Shown here piece by piece: positions 32,053-40,637 of a stretch of 64,000 nucleotides of DNA (position 1 is the stretch's first letter; each line of letters begins with the position of its first letter). The notes under the pieces are model-generated. The model made no database searches, was not told the origin of the DNA, and worked only from the letters and a program-made list of their open reading frames with translations. The DNA is taken from the IMG/VR virus record IMGVR_UViG_3300007513_000017, positions 26,104 to 90,103 of that record. One strand, given 5' to 3'. Position numbers and translations under genes: made by a program. This DNA is from a virus.

Positions 32053-32509
32053 ATGATGGATTTGCTATGGATGGGCACTCCCTATTAATTTCTGATTTTT
32101 TGGTTGCGTTCTTCTCTTGTTCGGTAAGTGGTGAACCACCTGCTATCTCTACACAACGAATAGCTTTATCACTTGCACCGTTAATAATTCTTTGTATTGT
32201 TTCTGTTTTTTCTATGGCGAGTTTACCAAAGTCACGACCTTTTTTATTAAATCTTTTATCTAAATCATCTAAATCTTTTTTAAGAGCTGAAACAAGTTCG
32301 TTCATCTTGTTGTTTGCTTTTAAAATTTCTTTAAAGTCTTCTTGTTGCTTAGCAATGAGTTCCTTTTGAGAACTCACTGCTTCTTCCAATTTGATTTGAT
32401 TCGCTTTTAAAATGGCATTATCGGATCGTAACTTCATTACATACATACCTGCACCTGCAAGTCCTGTAATCATCACAACTACCATCGCCATTTTTAAATA
32501 ACCAAACAT
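32033..32509 (-). CDS. i-spanin-like inner-membrane protein (Rz-like)
   Basis: 158 aa with one N-terminal membrane helix (MVVVMITGLAGAGMYVM) and a long coiled coil (LKANQIKLEEAVSSQKEL onward). The C-terminal region has two cysteines (RCVEIAGG and RECPSI). This is the Rz topology. The lipoprotein gene overlapping its end supports a spanin pair. A nearby DUF1353 gene and a small membrane peptide make a lysis cassette plausible. Confidence 0.65.
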   Translation of the reverse strand: MFGYLKMAMVVVMITGLAGAGMYVMKLRSDNAILKANQIKLEEAVSSQKELIAKQQEDFKEILKANNKMNELVSALKKDLDDLDKRFNKKGRDFGKLAIEKTETIQRIINGASDKAIRCVEIAGGSPLTEQEKNATKKSEINRECPSIANPSYVPYNN

Positions 32510-32515
32510 AACTTT

Positions 32516-32674
32516 CTAGTCTTTCTTTAGAACTGCCCAAGCTCCGTAAGCAATTGCCGCCCAAGCAGCAATTTTAGCAACTGGACTGAAAAACAAAACT
32601 ACAACGCCTAATCCTATTAATACTCCACCGTGTAATGATGTTAGTTCTTTTAGTCTTCCTGTTATAAAACCCAT
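32516..32674 (-). CDS. Membrane microprotein, possible holin-like, 52 aa
   Basis: Two hydrophobic stretches: GGVLIGLGVVVLFF and AKIAAWAAIAYGAW. A short basic C-terminus follows. It lies next to the i-spanin gene. The small size and two-helix design fit pinholin-type peptides, but the class cannot be assigned without function. Confidence 0.55.
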   Translation of the reverse strand: MGFITGRLKELTSLHGGVLIGLGVVVLFFSPVAKIAAWAAIAYGAWAVLKKD

Positions 32675-32689
32675 ATTGGTTCTCCTTTT

Positions 32690-33271
32690 TTATTTTATCT
32701 TGGCACCAACTTTTCGGTGCTTATTCCAAGCCAAAAAACCACCTAGTCTTAAAGAATAATATGCTAGATAGTTCATAAGATAGAATCCATTTACTCCGAT
32801 ATTAATATCTCTAAAGATTTCATCTGCTCTTTTTTGAGATATAACACCAAGGGTATCTGTCTTATTTATTTTTAATAATGTCTGATACTTATAAGCATAA
32901 TCGTGTACCAAACCACCCATTAAAAGTACACCTACTGGTGATAAAAATGTATGCAAGAATTTTGGAATACTTGCACCGTCAAATTTAAATCCAGCTGGTA
33001 TCGTATATTTTATATCGTTTAATTCGTATTCAAAATCTTCTGCGATTTCCCAATTTCTTGTAGTGAGTATCCACAAAAGAATTCCTTTAAAAAAACCTTT
33101 GCCTTTTGTTCTTATTGGCAACGCTCTCATAACTGGCATTTTTTTATATGTAAAGTTATGACATTTAGGTTTCTTCTTATCAAATAAATTGATAATTAGT
33201 CCTGCTATAATAACTAAAATTACTATAGACCACATCCAAAACTTCATTGCTAAACTTATTATTAGTTCCAT
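32690..33271 (-). CDS. DUF1353-like protein
   Basis: 193 aa. The N-terminus is a membrane helix (MWSIVILVIIAGLIINLF). The core reads YTIPAGFKFDGASIPKFL and GGLVHDYAY, the DUF1353 signature (P.Gf.fDgaSiP.....l.G.a..HD..Y). DUF1353 proteins are common beside phage lysis genes; the biochemical role is unknown. The HD pair suggests a metal site. Confidence 0.75.
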   Translation of the reverse strand: MELIISLAMKFWMWSIVILVIIAGLIINLFDKKKPKCHNFTYKKMPVMRALPIRTKGKGFFKGILLWILTTRNWEIAEDFEYELNDIKYTIPAGFKFDGASIPKFLHTFLSPVGVLLMGGLVHDYAYKYQTLLKINKTDTLGVISQKRADEIFRDINIGVNGFYLMNYLAYYSLRLGGFLAWNKHRKVGAKIK

Positions 33272-33565
33272 TTATTTCTTCCTTGTTCTCATACTAGATG
33301 TTGGTTGAGCACCTCTTACGTGAACCATACCACCCATAGTATTTTCTTTCTTTTTATTTCTTGGTTCTACTTTTGGATCAGCAGACAAAAAAGGTCTTTG
33401 ATTTACTGCTGTTGTATAAGCAGCGTGTAATCCAACACCTCTAACATTTTTTCCACCTGCTTTCTTTTTAGGTGGTGTATCACCTAAACTTGCTATAGGT
33501 TGTACATTTGAATAGTTTCCTATTCTAACACCTGTTGTACCTATAAACTCTTTAAAACTTTTCAT
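33272..33565 (-). CDS. Hypothetical basic protein, 97 aa
   Basis: Begins MKSFKEFIGTTGVR, similar to capsid-targeting N-termini of T4-like phages. The rest is basic and low in hydrophobic content (KKKAGGKNVRGVG, RNKKKENTMGG). This suggests a DNA-associated or internal head protein. No domain recognised. Confidence 0.55.
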   Translation of the reverse strand: MKSFKEFIGTTGVRIGNYSNVQPIASLGDTPPKKKAGGKNVRGVGLHAAYTTAVNQRPFLSADPKVEPRNKKKENTMGGMVHVRGAQPTSSMRTRKK

Positions 33566-33882
33566 ACTCTTGCTTTTTCTTTAATAGTCTTTTTTCTTTT
33601 AGGTGTTTCAATTTTAATTTCTTCTTTCACAACTCCACTTATTTCATCAATCTTATTTTCAAGTTTATTTAACACTTTATAAACACCTTTCAATACAACA
33701 TTGTTATTGTCTTCACTCTCTTGTACTTTTCTTTTTAAAGTACCCATAACTCTTTTCTTACCAGTTGGATTCATATCTACACCACCGTGTGCTACTGCAT
33801 TTGCTGGTGCGTCTTCTTTTTTTTCTTTATCATCAATCTTATTGATGAGTTCGTCCATCATATCTTTATAATGTTTTGGCAT
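33562..33882 (-). CDS. Hypothetical protein, 106 aa
   Basis: Start at 33882 chosen because GGAG lies about seven bases upstream. A helical, charged protein with basic C-terminus (KRKKTIKEKARV). Located in the structural block. No family recognised. Confidence 0.55.
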   Translation of the reverse strand: MPKHYKDMMDELINKIDDKEKKEDAPANAVAHGGVDMNPTGKKRVMGTLKRKVQESEDNNNVVLKGVYKVLNKLENKIDEISGVVKEEIKIETPKRKKTIKEKARV

Positions 33883-34345
33883 ACTCATACTCCGATACTA
33901 GTTTATTATTTTGTTCATATATACCTACACCTAGACAAGTCATTACTGGTTCATCTTCTATGTCTGGTATATCTCTTACTTCATTTAACATAGTTTCATA
34001 CTGGTTAGTTTCTTTTAAATATGAAACAACACCTGCTTCTATTGCGTCTTTGTGTGCCATTAACTGTTTATCTTCTCTCAATATCATTGCCATAGCACCA
34101 AAAAAAGTACCAAACTTACTACCTAATCCAACTTTACCAAATAATCTTTTCATATTAAAAACAAATCTATGTAAATATGTATATGCTTTTTTATCTTTAC
34201 TATCTCTCAATGTCTTATTAGGTCTTAATACTTTACCTTTCTTATCAATAATACCTCGTTTAAAAGCTTCTTGCTTTTCCCAAGATGTTACCAATAGTTT
34301 AACTACTCGGTAAGTTATTAACATATCTATTGCTCTACTTGCCAT
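33866..34345 (-). CDS. Hypothetical protein, 159 aa
   Basis: A basic, helical protein, with a GLGSKFGTFFGAMAMIL stretch and a C-terminal CLGVGIYEQNNK. Coupled by TAATG to the upstream 120-aa gene. Its place among late genes suggests a virion or assembly role, but no match is recognised. Confidence 0.55.
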   Translation of the reverse strand: MASRAIDMLITYRVVKLLVTSWEKQEAFKRGIIDKKGKVLRPNKTLRDSKDKKAYTYLHRFVFNMKRLFGKVGLGSKFGTFFGAMAMILREDKQLMAHKDAIEAGVVSYLKETNQYETMLNEVRDIPDIEDEPVMTCLGVGIYEQNNKLVSEYEYAKTL

Positions 34346-34707
34346 TACAGTTCCTTTAACATTTGTTTTATCTTTTCATCTTCATCTACATCACCTAGTT
34401 CGTGTTCATAAAGTAATTTAAGATAGTTCAATACTGTTTTTAATACTGACCAATATTCTCTATCTATTTTAAATAATAATAAAGTTATCGCTACATCTGC
34501 ACTAAAAACATTTTGTAATACTACAATGTGATTAATAATTAATCTTATTTTAACGTCACCTGTAGTTTTATACTTACGAAATAACCTTTTAAGATATTTA
34601 AATCGTTTTATATCTTCCAAAAATTCTACATTATCTTCCAATGTAGGATTGCTATAATTTTGCTGAGCAAATAGCAACCAATTATCTTTGGTTATTTCCT
34701 CAAACAT
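34345..34707 (-). CDS. Hypothetical protein, 120 aa
   Basis: A helical protein with two hydrophobic helices (INHIVVLQNVFSADVAITLL) that may be membrane-associated or packed in a bundle. No family recognised. It sits between late structural genes. Confidence 0.5.
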   Translation of the reverse strand: MFEEITKDNWLLFAQQNYSNPTLEDNVEFLEDIKRFKYLKRLFRKYKTTGDVKIRLIINHIVVLQNVFSADVAITLLLFKIDREYWSVLKTVLNYLKLLYEHELGDVDEDEKIKQMLKEL

Positions 34708-34712
34708 CTGAC

Positions 34713-35138
34713 CTACACCAATTTAGCGTAGACCTTTGATGTTCCGTTTTTCAAAGTTTCATAATTAACTTCTAAATTTAGACCGCCAGATTTTTTGTGT
34801 GATATACCATCATCATTAATATCAGAACCGTCTGTATCTTTTCCAAACCTTCCACCAAATTGACTAACTTTCGCACTAACTTTTCCAGATGTTCCTTCCA
34901 TATTAACTGGTGATACTGTTAAACCAATTCGGTTTAGTTTTTCTCTCAAACTATCTACCGCTTGTTGTGGTTTAAGGTATTCCATATCTCCTATAGAACC
35001 TACAAAAGCATTAACTCTATTTAATACTTCTGGATCGGAAACGTTATGTACGCCTAAATTACCATCTTCAACTGCATTAGATGTTGCTGTTCCAACCATC
35101 TTGCCGTCTTCTGTTATGTGTTGTTTAAACGTTTTCAT
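34713..35138 (-). CDS. Putative internal head protein, 141 aa
   Basis: Starts MKTFKQHITEDGK: a lysine, phenylalanine, and I-x-E pattern like T4 capsid-targeting sequences cut by gp21 after (L/I)xE. The body is Gly, Asn and Ser-rich. If correct, the first ten residues are removed during prohead maturation. Otherwise it is an unclassified virion protein. Confidence 0.5.
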   Translation of the reverse strand: MKTFKQHITEDGKMVGTATSNAVEDGNLGVHNVSDPEVLNRVNAFVGSIGDMEYLKPQQAVDSLREKLNRIGLTVSPVNMEGTSGKVSAKVSQFGGRFGKDTDGSDINDDGISHKKSGGLNLEVNYETLKNGTSKVYAKLV

Positions 35139-35253
35139 CTTTTTCTTTTCCCTTTTCTTTTGCTGTGTCCTCTTTAGGACAATCAGCTATTACTTCTTCC
35201 TCAAAATCGTCCAAGTCTTTATCTTCATTAAAAATCTTAAACTTTTTTAACAT
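35125..35253 (-). CDS. Acidic microprotein, 42 aa
   Basis: It overlaps the genes on both sides. Highly charged (Lys, Asp, Glu), including FNEDKDLDDFEEE. An in-gene hairpin (GTCCT-AAAG-AGGAC) lies near 35167-35181. Coding is supported only by overlap. Confidence 0.4.
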   Translation of the reverse strand: MLKKFKIFNEDKDLDDFEEEVIADCPKEDTAKEKGKEKDENV

Positions 35254-35449
35254 CTTCTGTTTTAACTGGAATATCTCCAGTCATTCCTATTAACTTATTA
35301 ACTTGTTGAATAGCGCCATTGATTGCATTTAAATTTGCTTTCATCTGACCTAAATCCACTTCAACTTGTTTTATATTTTTTGCCAACTTATCAAAATCTA
35401 CTTGTAATCCTTGTGCTTCTGATTTAAGTTGCTCTATACTTATAGTCAT
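35237..35449 (-). CDS. Coiled-coil microprotein, 70 aa
   Basis: A continuous amphipathic helix (VDFDKLAKNIKQVEVDLGQM and following). Preceded by a good ribosome site (AAGGAGATAAT). It resembles small virion coiled-coil proteins of T4-like phages, but no family is certain. Confidence 0.55.
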   Translation of the reverse strand: MTISIEQLKSEAQGLQVDFDKLAKNIKQVEVDLGQMKANLNAINGAIQQVNKLIGMTGDIPVKTEDVKKV

Positions 35450-35471
35450 AATTATCTCCTTATATTATATA

Positions 35472-35933
35472 TTATGCAACTGCGTATCCGTTACCTGCAA
35501 TTACGTTCCAATTTGAATTTTTAAATAACAAAGTAACTGTTTCACCTACATTATTTAAAACGACATTTGTTCCGCCTCTTAAATTTGTTGGTGTTATAGT
35601 TATTGCATTACTACCAGACGTTGATGTATTAAGAACAGTTTTAATTTGTCCATTTGAACCGTCTGCTAATGATACTGCTGCTGTTCCCGCCGTTGCGTTC
35701 ACTTCTGTAACAGCACTATCTACATCTGCAACTAAAGTTCCAGAACCTGTGCCTGTTAATGTTTGGGATGCTTGACCAAGACCTAAAAACGTTGGTACGT
35801 TATTAAATACATTTGCCGCTGATACTTTTTTGTTTATCGGTGTGCCTGATGGATCATCTATTACGTGAAACAGGTCTACACTTGCTATTGCGTTACCTAA
35901 ATCGGTAAGCTGGGTGACTTTTTTATCTGCCAT
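35472..35933 (-). CDS. Virion structural protein, 153 aa (putative)
   Basis: Beta-rich and Thr/Asn/Gly/Val-rich, typical of decoration or fibre-like phage proteins. It has its own late promoter (35994-36001) and a structured 5' leader with two small hairpins, which suggests high expression. No specific family recognised. Confidence 0.6.
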   Translation of the reverse strand: MADKKVTQLTDLGNAIASVDLFHVIDDPSGTPINKKVSAANVFNNVPTFLGLGQASQTLTGTGSGTLVADVDSAVTEVNATAGTAAVSLADGSNGQIKTVLNTSTSGSNAITITPTNLRGGTNVVLNNVGETVTLLFKNSNWNVIAGNGYAVA

Positions 35934-35949
35934 TTGTTTCTCCTATTAA

Positions 35950-35983
35950 CCCTTTCGGGAATGCTACTGTAGGTAATTCCTAC
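35950..35983 (-). other. Structured 5' leader with two hairpins
   Basis: On the minus strand, GTAGG-AATTA-CCTAC (35969-35983) and CCC-GAAA-GGG with a GNRA loop (35950-35959) lie between the late promoter and the ribosome site. They may stabilise the mRNA of an abundant late protein. Confidence 0.5.
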
Positions 35984-35993
35984 ATCATAATAT

Positions 35994-36001
35994 TATTTAT
36001 A
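35994..36001 (-). promoter_or_regulatory. T4-type late promoter
   Basis: TATAAATA on the minus strand about 60-68 bases upstream of the 153-aa gene start. It shares bases with the hairpin at 35999-36030. Confidence 0.62.
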
Positions 36002-36030
36002 TGGGCAACCCTATAAAGAATCGCCCATAT
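35999..36030 (-). terminator. Hairpin between late genes, overlapping a late promoter
   Basis: An 8-bp perfect inverted repeat, ATATGGGC and GCCCATAT, with a 16-base loop. It follows the stop of the 93-aa gene. There is no T-run, so it may be an mRNA 3' stabiliser or attenuator rather than a strong terminator. Confidence 0.4.
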
Positions 36031-36041
36031 ATTATTGATTA

Positions 36042-36323
36042 TTAAGCAGCGTTTGTTAATGCTACTATCGTTTCGTACTGTACTCTTCCTGCTCTACCAC
36101 CAGAACCAGTTGTCTTTAAGTTCCAACCTGCGTGTCCAGCACCTGCTGGTACTTGAGCATCCGCATAATTGAATAACCCTAAAGTTATTCCAGTTATAAA
36201 GTTATTAGCAGTTGCGTCTTCAAATAAATTTGTTCTATTTGCTGACGTGAATGCTAATTTAGCAGCAGCACAAGCCCATAATGGTGCTCCAGCCGCCGAG
36301 TCTGCACTTGAATGTGATGACAT
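36042..36323 (-). CDS. Putative virion protein, 93 aa
   Basis: Ala, Gly and Asn-rich (SSADSAAGAPLWACAAAK and GAGHAGWNLKTTGSGG), like small decoration or fibre-associated proteins. Own late promoter at 36380-36387 and a ribosome site AAAGGAGAG. No family recognised. It is a second short late cistron in this area. Confidence 0.6.
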   Translation of the reverse strand: MSSHSSADSAAGAPLWACAAAKLAFTSANRTNLFEDATANNFITGITLGLFNYADAQVPAGAGHAGWNLKTTGSGGRAGRVQYETIVALTNAA

Positions 36324-36379
36324 AGTATTCTCTCCTTTAAATTAAATTGTTAAAGTACTCAATTCTTAATATATGTGTA

Positions 36380-36387
36380 TATTTATA
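36380..36387 (-). promoter_or_regulatory. T4-type late promoter
   Basis: TATAAATA about 60 bases upstream of the 93-aa gene, followed by an AT-rich leader. Confidence 0.65.
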
Positions 36388-36400
36388 AGAAAAAGGTGTG

Positions 36401-36895
36401 TTAGAAACCCAATTGTTTTAATTGTCTTATTGAATTAGACGCTGAAGTATGATATATTCCTATACCACCACGTTGTGTAAAACTATCTGTATTAGGTTTA
36501 TAATCGTCAATTAATACTGCAGGACTTCTGTATCCTGTTTGAGCATAATTTTGTTTCTGACTTCTCTTTACAAGATTAACTCTTGCACCACTTAAACCTA
36601 ATTGACTTCTGCACCATTTAGTCTTACCTGGTATACAGTTAGGGTCTACATTACGGTCAACATATGCTGATAGAATATCTGGCGAATGCTTTTTTATATA
36701 ATTCCACAGTTGTTTACCGTCTGATTGCCACGGCAATGTTTCCCAAAAAGTTTTATCATTTCTGATTGGGTTCCACTTATCTTGTTTTGTTAGGGACATC
36801 CATTTACTGATAGGGACTCCTGTTGCTTTCTCGGCACCTTTTTTAAAGTCTGCCAATACGCCGTCCATATCACAATAGAGTTTAGGAAGAGGCAT
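36401..36895 (-). CDS. HAD-family 5'(3')-deoxyribonucleotidase-like phosphatase
   Basis: 164 aa. The N-terminus YCDMDGVLADF holds the HAD nucleophile/acid pair Asp9 and Asp11. GTP-style motif II/III and the late acidic motif are suggested by VLIDDYKPNTDSF. This size and layout match phage 5'-nucleotidases, which may dephosphorylate nucleotides. It lies among virion genes, so it may be co-transcribed without functional link. Confidence 0.72.
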   Translation of the reverse strand: MPLPKLYCDMDGVLADFKKGAEKATGVPISKWMSLTKQDKWNPIRNDKTFWETLPWQSDGKQLWNYIKKHSPDILSAYVDRNVDPNCIPGKTKWCRSQLGLSGARVNLVKRSQKQNYAQTGYRSPAVLIDDYKPNTDSFTQRGGIGIYHTSASNSIRQLKQLGF

Positions 36896-36912
36896 AATCT
36901 GAATTGCCTCCT

Positions 36913-38694
36913 TTAATTAGTATAACTTATCTCTGGATCAGTTTCAATTTTTGAAGCAGGGTTACCAGTCATAGTTCTACCTTTTGTAGGTTCATCTTTC
37001 TTTTTAGCAAGTTTTGCTTTTTCTGCTTTTTCTTTAAGTCTTGCTCTTAAAGTTTCATATTTTAGTTTGTAAGGACTTACTGCTTCTTTTTTAACTTCGT
37101 CTTTGTCTTCTTTGTCTTCTTTGTCTTCTTTTTTTTCTGCTTTATCTCTTAAAAGTTTTTGTGCTAGTCCAACTGTTAAAGGAACTTCTCCTGTTTCTTT
37201 ATCTGCAACAGGTTTAATTACTTTACCTTTTTCATTTTCTAATTTTGCTTTTAATACATTAATTTGACCTTGCAACGTTAAAATTTGTTTCTCTTGTGCT
37301 GCTGGGTCTTTAGCACTTGGACCATCTTTACCATCTTTAGCATCCCTTGTTGCTCTTATCTTTGCAATCTTTACACCTGGTTTGTTATCTTTTGCAATAG
37401 GTGGAATTTTACTTTCATTTCTTGTAGGCAACAGTACAGAGTCTCCTCTTGTTGCTGTTTCATTAGCTGCTTTATTCCAAATATTTCTGATAGTATTTTC
37501 TAAATTTGTTGATGGTTCTGGTTTATCACTACCAATAACATCTTTCTTTGGTTCTTTTTTATCTTCTGTAGTAGATACATTTGCTGTACTAAACTTAACT
37601 TCTTTTTTCTTATCTGCCATTTTAGAAACTTCTCCAGCGTCAATCGTTTCAGTAGTAGATACGTTAGCAGTTTTAAAATCAACTTCTTTTTTCTTGTCTT
37701 TCATTTTAGATACTTCGCCTGCGTCAATCGTTTCTTGCATATCTTCTGTAGGTCTTTGTGTTTCTATTCCTGAAATACCAAAATGTATATCTTGGTCATA
37801 ACCTTCTGCAAGTTTCCATCCTTTTGCTAAATATTCTTTTTCTTTAGACTTATCTATTACGATAGTCTTGCCGTGTTTAGAAACCATTGTTTCTTTTTTA
37901 GGGTCTTTAAGTTGTCTTGGTAATTCTTCTTCTATATCATTACCTTTAGGTTGTTTTTCAGCAACTCTATAACCAAATCTATATTTTTTTCTAACACCTC
38001 TTGAAGCAGTACCTCTTCTTGAAGATGAATTAGCTCCACCTGGCATTGCTTCTGAAACAGTTTCTTCCGACATTGCTTCTTGTCTTGCTAAATTCTTTTC
38101 GTTTGCTAAATGAGGTTTGATTCTATTGCCATTATATGCTCTTTTATTTTCAGGTATCTTTTCTACTTTACCACCTTTGTCAAGAAAGTCTTTCATCAAC
38201 TGCTCATCAGCGTGTTTTCCATTAGAAGGTTTCCATTCTTCTTTTAATGCTTTTCCTTTATCCCAATAATGCCAGCTTGTTTTATCCCAAATTTCATCAG
38301 GTCCTATTAGTCGTTTAAATTCTCTTTCTGCCTTATTAAAAGCATCAATTTTTTTCATTTTATTTTCTTTTGCATATTTAATAATAAGTGCCGCTACTTC
38401 TTTACCAGTTTCGTTAGTTGAAGCTATCCAACTTTGACTTTCTGGATCTTTGTCCATCTCATCTTTACCTTTTTTGTATTCTCTAAATTTTGCTGCTATA
38501 TTATTCCAGCTAACACCTTCGTCTAGCTTATTAAAAAATGCTATCTTTTCTTTAGGTGTCATTGAACCAATACCACCCATAGTATTTTTTAATGCTTCAG
38601 CGAATTTCTTTTTATAACCTTCTTCTTTATACTTCGCTTGATGTTGATATACCACATCCTCAATACTGCCTGGTTTTTGTTTTAAATATGTCAT
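36913..38694 (-). CDS. Large late hypothetical protein, 593 aa (likely virion)
   Basis: The start at 38694 (MTYLKQKPGS) follows GAGGAG and is preferred to the frame start at 38739. Highly charged, Lys/Glu-rich, mostly predicted disordered or coiled. It contains a 28-residue tandem repeat (TETIDAGEVSKMKDKKKEV and copy). An early part has DEIWDKTSWHYWDKGKAL. Proteins of this type in T4-like marine phages are often head-associated, but no domain is recognised. Confidence 0.6.
   Translation of the reverse strand: MTYLKQKPGSIEDVVYQHQAKYKEEGYKKKFAEALKNTMGGIGSMTPKEKIAFFNKLDEGVSWNNIAAKFREYKKGKDEMDKDPESQSWIASTNETGKEVAALIIKYAKENKMKKIDAFNKAEREFKRLIGPDEIWDKTSWHYWDKGKALKEEWKPSNGKHADEQLMKDFLDKGGKVEKIPENKRAYNGNRIKPHLANEKNLARQEAMSEETVSEAMPGGANSSSRRGTASRGVRKKYRFGYRVAEKQPKGNDIEEELPRQLKDPKKETMVSKHGKTIVIDKSKEKEYLAKGWKLAEGYDQDIHFGISGIETQRPTEDMQETIDAGEVSKMKDKKKEVDFKTANVSTTETIDAGEVSKMADKKKEVKFSTANVSTTEDKKEPKKDVIGSDKPEPSTNLENTIRNIWNKAANETATRGDSVLLPTRNESKIPPIAKDNKPGVKIAKIRATRDAKDGKDGPSAKDPAAQEKQILTLQGQINVLKAKLENEKGKVIKPVADKETGEVPLTVGLAQKLLRDKAEKKEDKEDKEDKDEVKKEAVSPYKLKYETLRARLKEKAEKAKLAKKKDEPTKGRTMTGNPASKIETDPEISYTN
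37568..37735 (-). repeat. 84-bp tandem repeat inside a late gene
   Basis: Two adjacent near-identical 84-base units encode a 28-residue repeat with conserved DAGEVSKM and TANVSTTE. The copies differ at few codons, so the duplication may be fairly recent or kept by selection. Confidence 0.6.
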
Positions 38695-38698
38695 AGTA

Positions 38699-40636
38699 CT
38701 ATTTATCTCCTCGTTTATGCTGGGACCACAATCTTTCAAAGGTCATTTTAGCACCTACGTGCTCGTCCTTTTTAATTGCCTTAGCAATTTCGTGACCTTT
38801 TACTATCGTTGATTTTTTCAACGGTGTTCCGCTATCCTTTTTAATCTCTTTTGCCTTTGCCATACCTATTGCATATGCTTTGTCATCATCTTCTACTAAT
38901 TTTGATATGTGTGGTATGTCTGCCGCTTTAATTGCAAGTTGTGTAGGTATATCCATTCTCTTAATCATTTGTTTAACAGCGTCGGTTACATCTGTCGCTT
39001 TTTTATTCTTCCATACACCCTTAATATTAGCAATTTGTTTATCACTCATTTTACTTTGTAAATATCCACTATCTTCTTTAATTACTTTAGCTGATTTAGT
39101 CTTACTCATATCACCTGTTTTATACCACTTAATATATTTTTCTGCTTCAGCAGGTGTATTATATTTACCAATAACTAATTTACTTCCATCTGTTTTTGTA
39201 ATCTGTACTGTATATGCTTCTTTATATACATCAATTTCTACTGGATCAAAACCACCAGGTCTACCAACAGACCTCTTTCGTTTATTCCATAACTCAGCAA
39301 ATTTATCTGCTAATTTATCTGCTTTATTTTGTGCGTCTTTATCATTAGAAGCAGTTAATGTTCCTTCATCTTCTTGATCCCCACCATCATTACCGTAATC
39401 GGATGATATCTTAATATCATAATGATATGTTGCTTCTGTAGCAATTTGTTTGCCTTCTGGTTCTGGTAGTTTTTGTTCAACAGGTGATGTATTTCTACCC
39501 ATTTTATTAATCTTAAAACCTTTGCTTCTTAATTTCTGTGCTTTGTTTTGTAAATCTTGTAGAGTTTTTGCGTCTTCAAAACCTGCGTGTTTGCCATACT
39601 TATCATCATAAGATAATCTGAAAGGTGCTTTTGCTTCTGGAACATAACTATGTGTCATACTAGTAGTTATACTAATAGGTTTAGTAGTTGGTTCTATTTC
39701 AACATCATCTATGTCTTCAACACTACCACCACCACCTGGTCCTATTTTTCTTCTCGCTCTATACTTATCTAATTCTTTTTCATATTTATTTTCAGCATCC
39801 TTTTTACTAGTTGCATTAATAACCATATCAAATCTATCTTGACTACTAACATCTTTATAACCTAAAACACCTTGTATTCTCCATCTACCTTCATCTAATT
39901 GTTCTCTTCTCATTTGTGCCAATTGGGCAGCATTAGCTCCGTGTTTTGAAATGAGTCTTGCTTGCGCTAACATTGACACAAATGGAATCTTTGCCTTTAA
40001 TAGTTTTATTAAAAGCGGTTTACTCTTATCAAACTTATCAAATATTTTCATAAGTTTGTTAGCATTAACACCACTTATAGTTTTACCTTGTAAGGGTGCG
40101 TAATCTTTTTTCAAACTTGCTATTTGACTGTCTGTAAATTCCTGTAATGTGTCAACTTCTTCACCTAAAATAATTTTTACTGTTGATACTTTTAAATTTA
40201 ATCTTTTGGCAATCTCTTTATGAGATTTACCTTCTTGATCCATCGTGTAGATATCTTTCATTCTACCTTCATCAAATTCTTCCAGTTCTTCTTTTGCCAT
40301 AGACACAGGTTCAGTATTCAACCATTCTTGGTGTCTTTTGCCTGGGTGTACTTTTTTACAATCGTGTTCTTCACCTAAAATTGCTTTAGGCATTATTTGT
40401 ACATCGCCGTGAGATTTTTCTACTTCTTTTTTTAGTAATGTTTTGGCTTTTTCTACGTCCCCTCTTGGAACGTATAAGTTACCGTATGAAAATCTAGTAC
40501 GGCTAATTCCGTTTTTCTTTAGAAAAGATTGAACACCCCACTCAAAACCTTCGCTCATTTTATAGCGAGTCATACTCATAGGTTCTCTATACCTACTTTG
40601 TTTCCACTTTTCTAATTGTTCTTTTAAGTCGCCCAT
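38699..40636 (-). CDS. Large late hypothetical protein, 645 aa
   Basis: The start at 40636 (MGDLKEQLEKWKQ) is two bases from the upstream stop and is preferred to 40720. An HTH-like segment is visible (KSHKEIAKRLNLKVSTVKII, near residues 165-185). The rest is charged and helical, with Gly-rich and beta segments (GRWRIQGVLGYKDVSSQDRF). A head-associated role is likely from position. No clear enzyme motif. Confidence 0.6.
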   Translation of the reverse strand: MGDLKEQLEKWKQSRYREPMSMTRYKMSEGFEWGVQSFLKKNGISRTRFSYGNLYVPRGDVEKAKTLLKKEVEKSHGDVQIMPKAILGEEHDCKKVHPGKRHQEWLNTEPVSMAKEELEEFDEGRMKDIYTMDQEGKSHKEIAKRLNLKVSTVKIILGEEVDTLQEFTDSQIASLKKDYAPLQGKTISGVNANKLMKIFDKFDKSKPLLIKLLKAKIPFVSMLAQARLISKHGANAAQLAQMRREQLDEGRWRIQGVLGYKDVSSQDRFDMVINATSKKDAENKYEKELDKYRARRKIGPGGGGSVEDIDDVEIEPTTKPISITTSMTHSYVPEAKAPFRLSYDDKYGKHAGFEDAKTLQDLQNKAQKLRSKGFKINKMGRNTSPVEQKLPEPEGKQIATEATYHYDIKISSDYGNDGGDQEDEGTLTASNDKDAQNKADKLADKFAELWNKRKRSVGRPGGFDPVEIDVYKEAYTVQITKTDGSKLVIGKYNTPAEAEKYIKWYKTGDMSKTKSAKVIKEDSGYLQSKMSDKQIANIKGVWKNKKATDVTDAVKQMIKRMDIPTQLAIKAADIPHISKLVEDDDKAYAIGMAKAKEIKKDSGTPLKKSTIVKGHEIAKAIKKDEHVGAKMTFERLWSQHKRGDK

Positions 40637-40637
40637 T

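Noticed and set aside
35167-35181. GTCCT-AAAG-AGGAC hairpin as a terminator
   Set aside because: The stem is short, lies inside a frame and is not followed by a T-run.
37382-37801. 139-aa plus-strand frame opposite the 593-aa late gene
   Set aside because: Its composition simply mirrors the Lys/Glu repeat codons of the minus-strand gene and no start signal precedes it.
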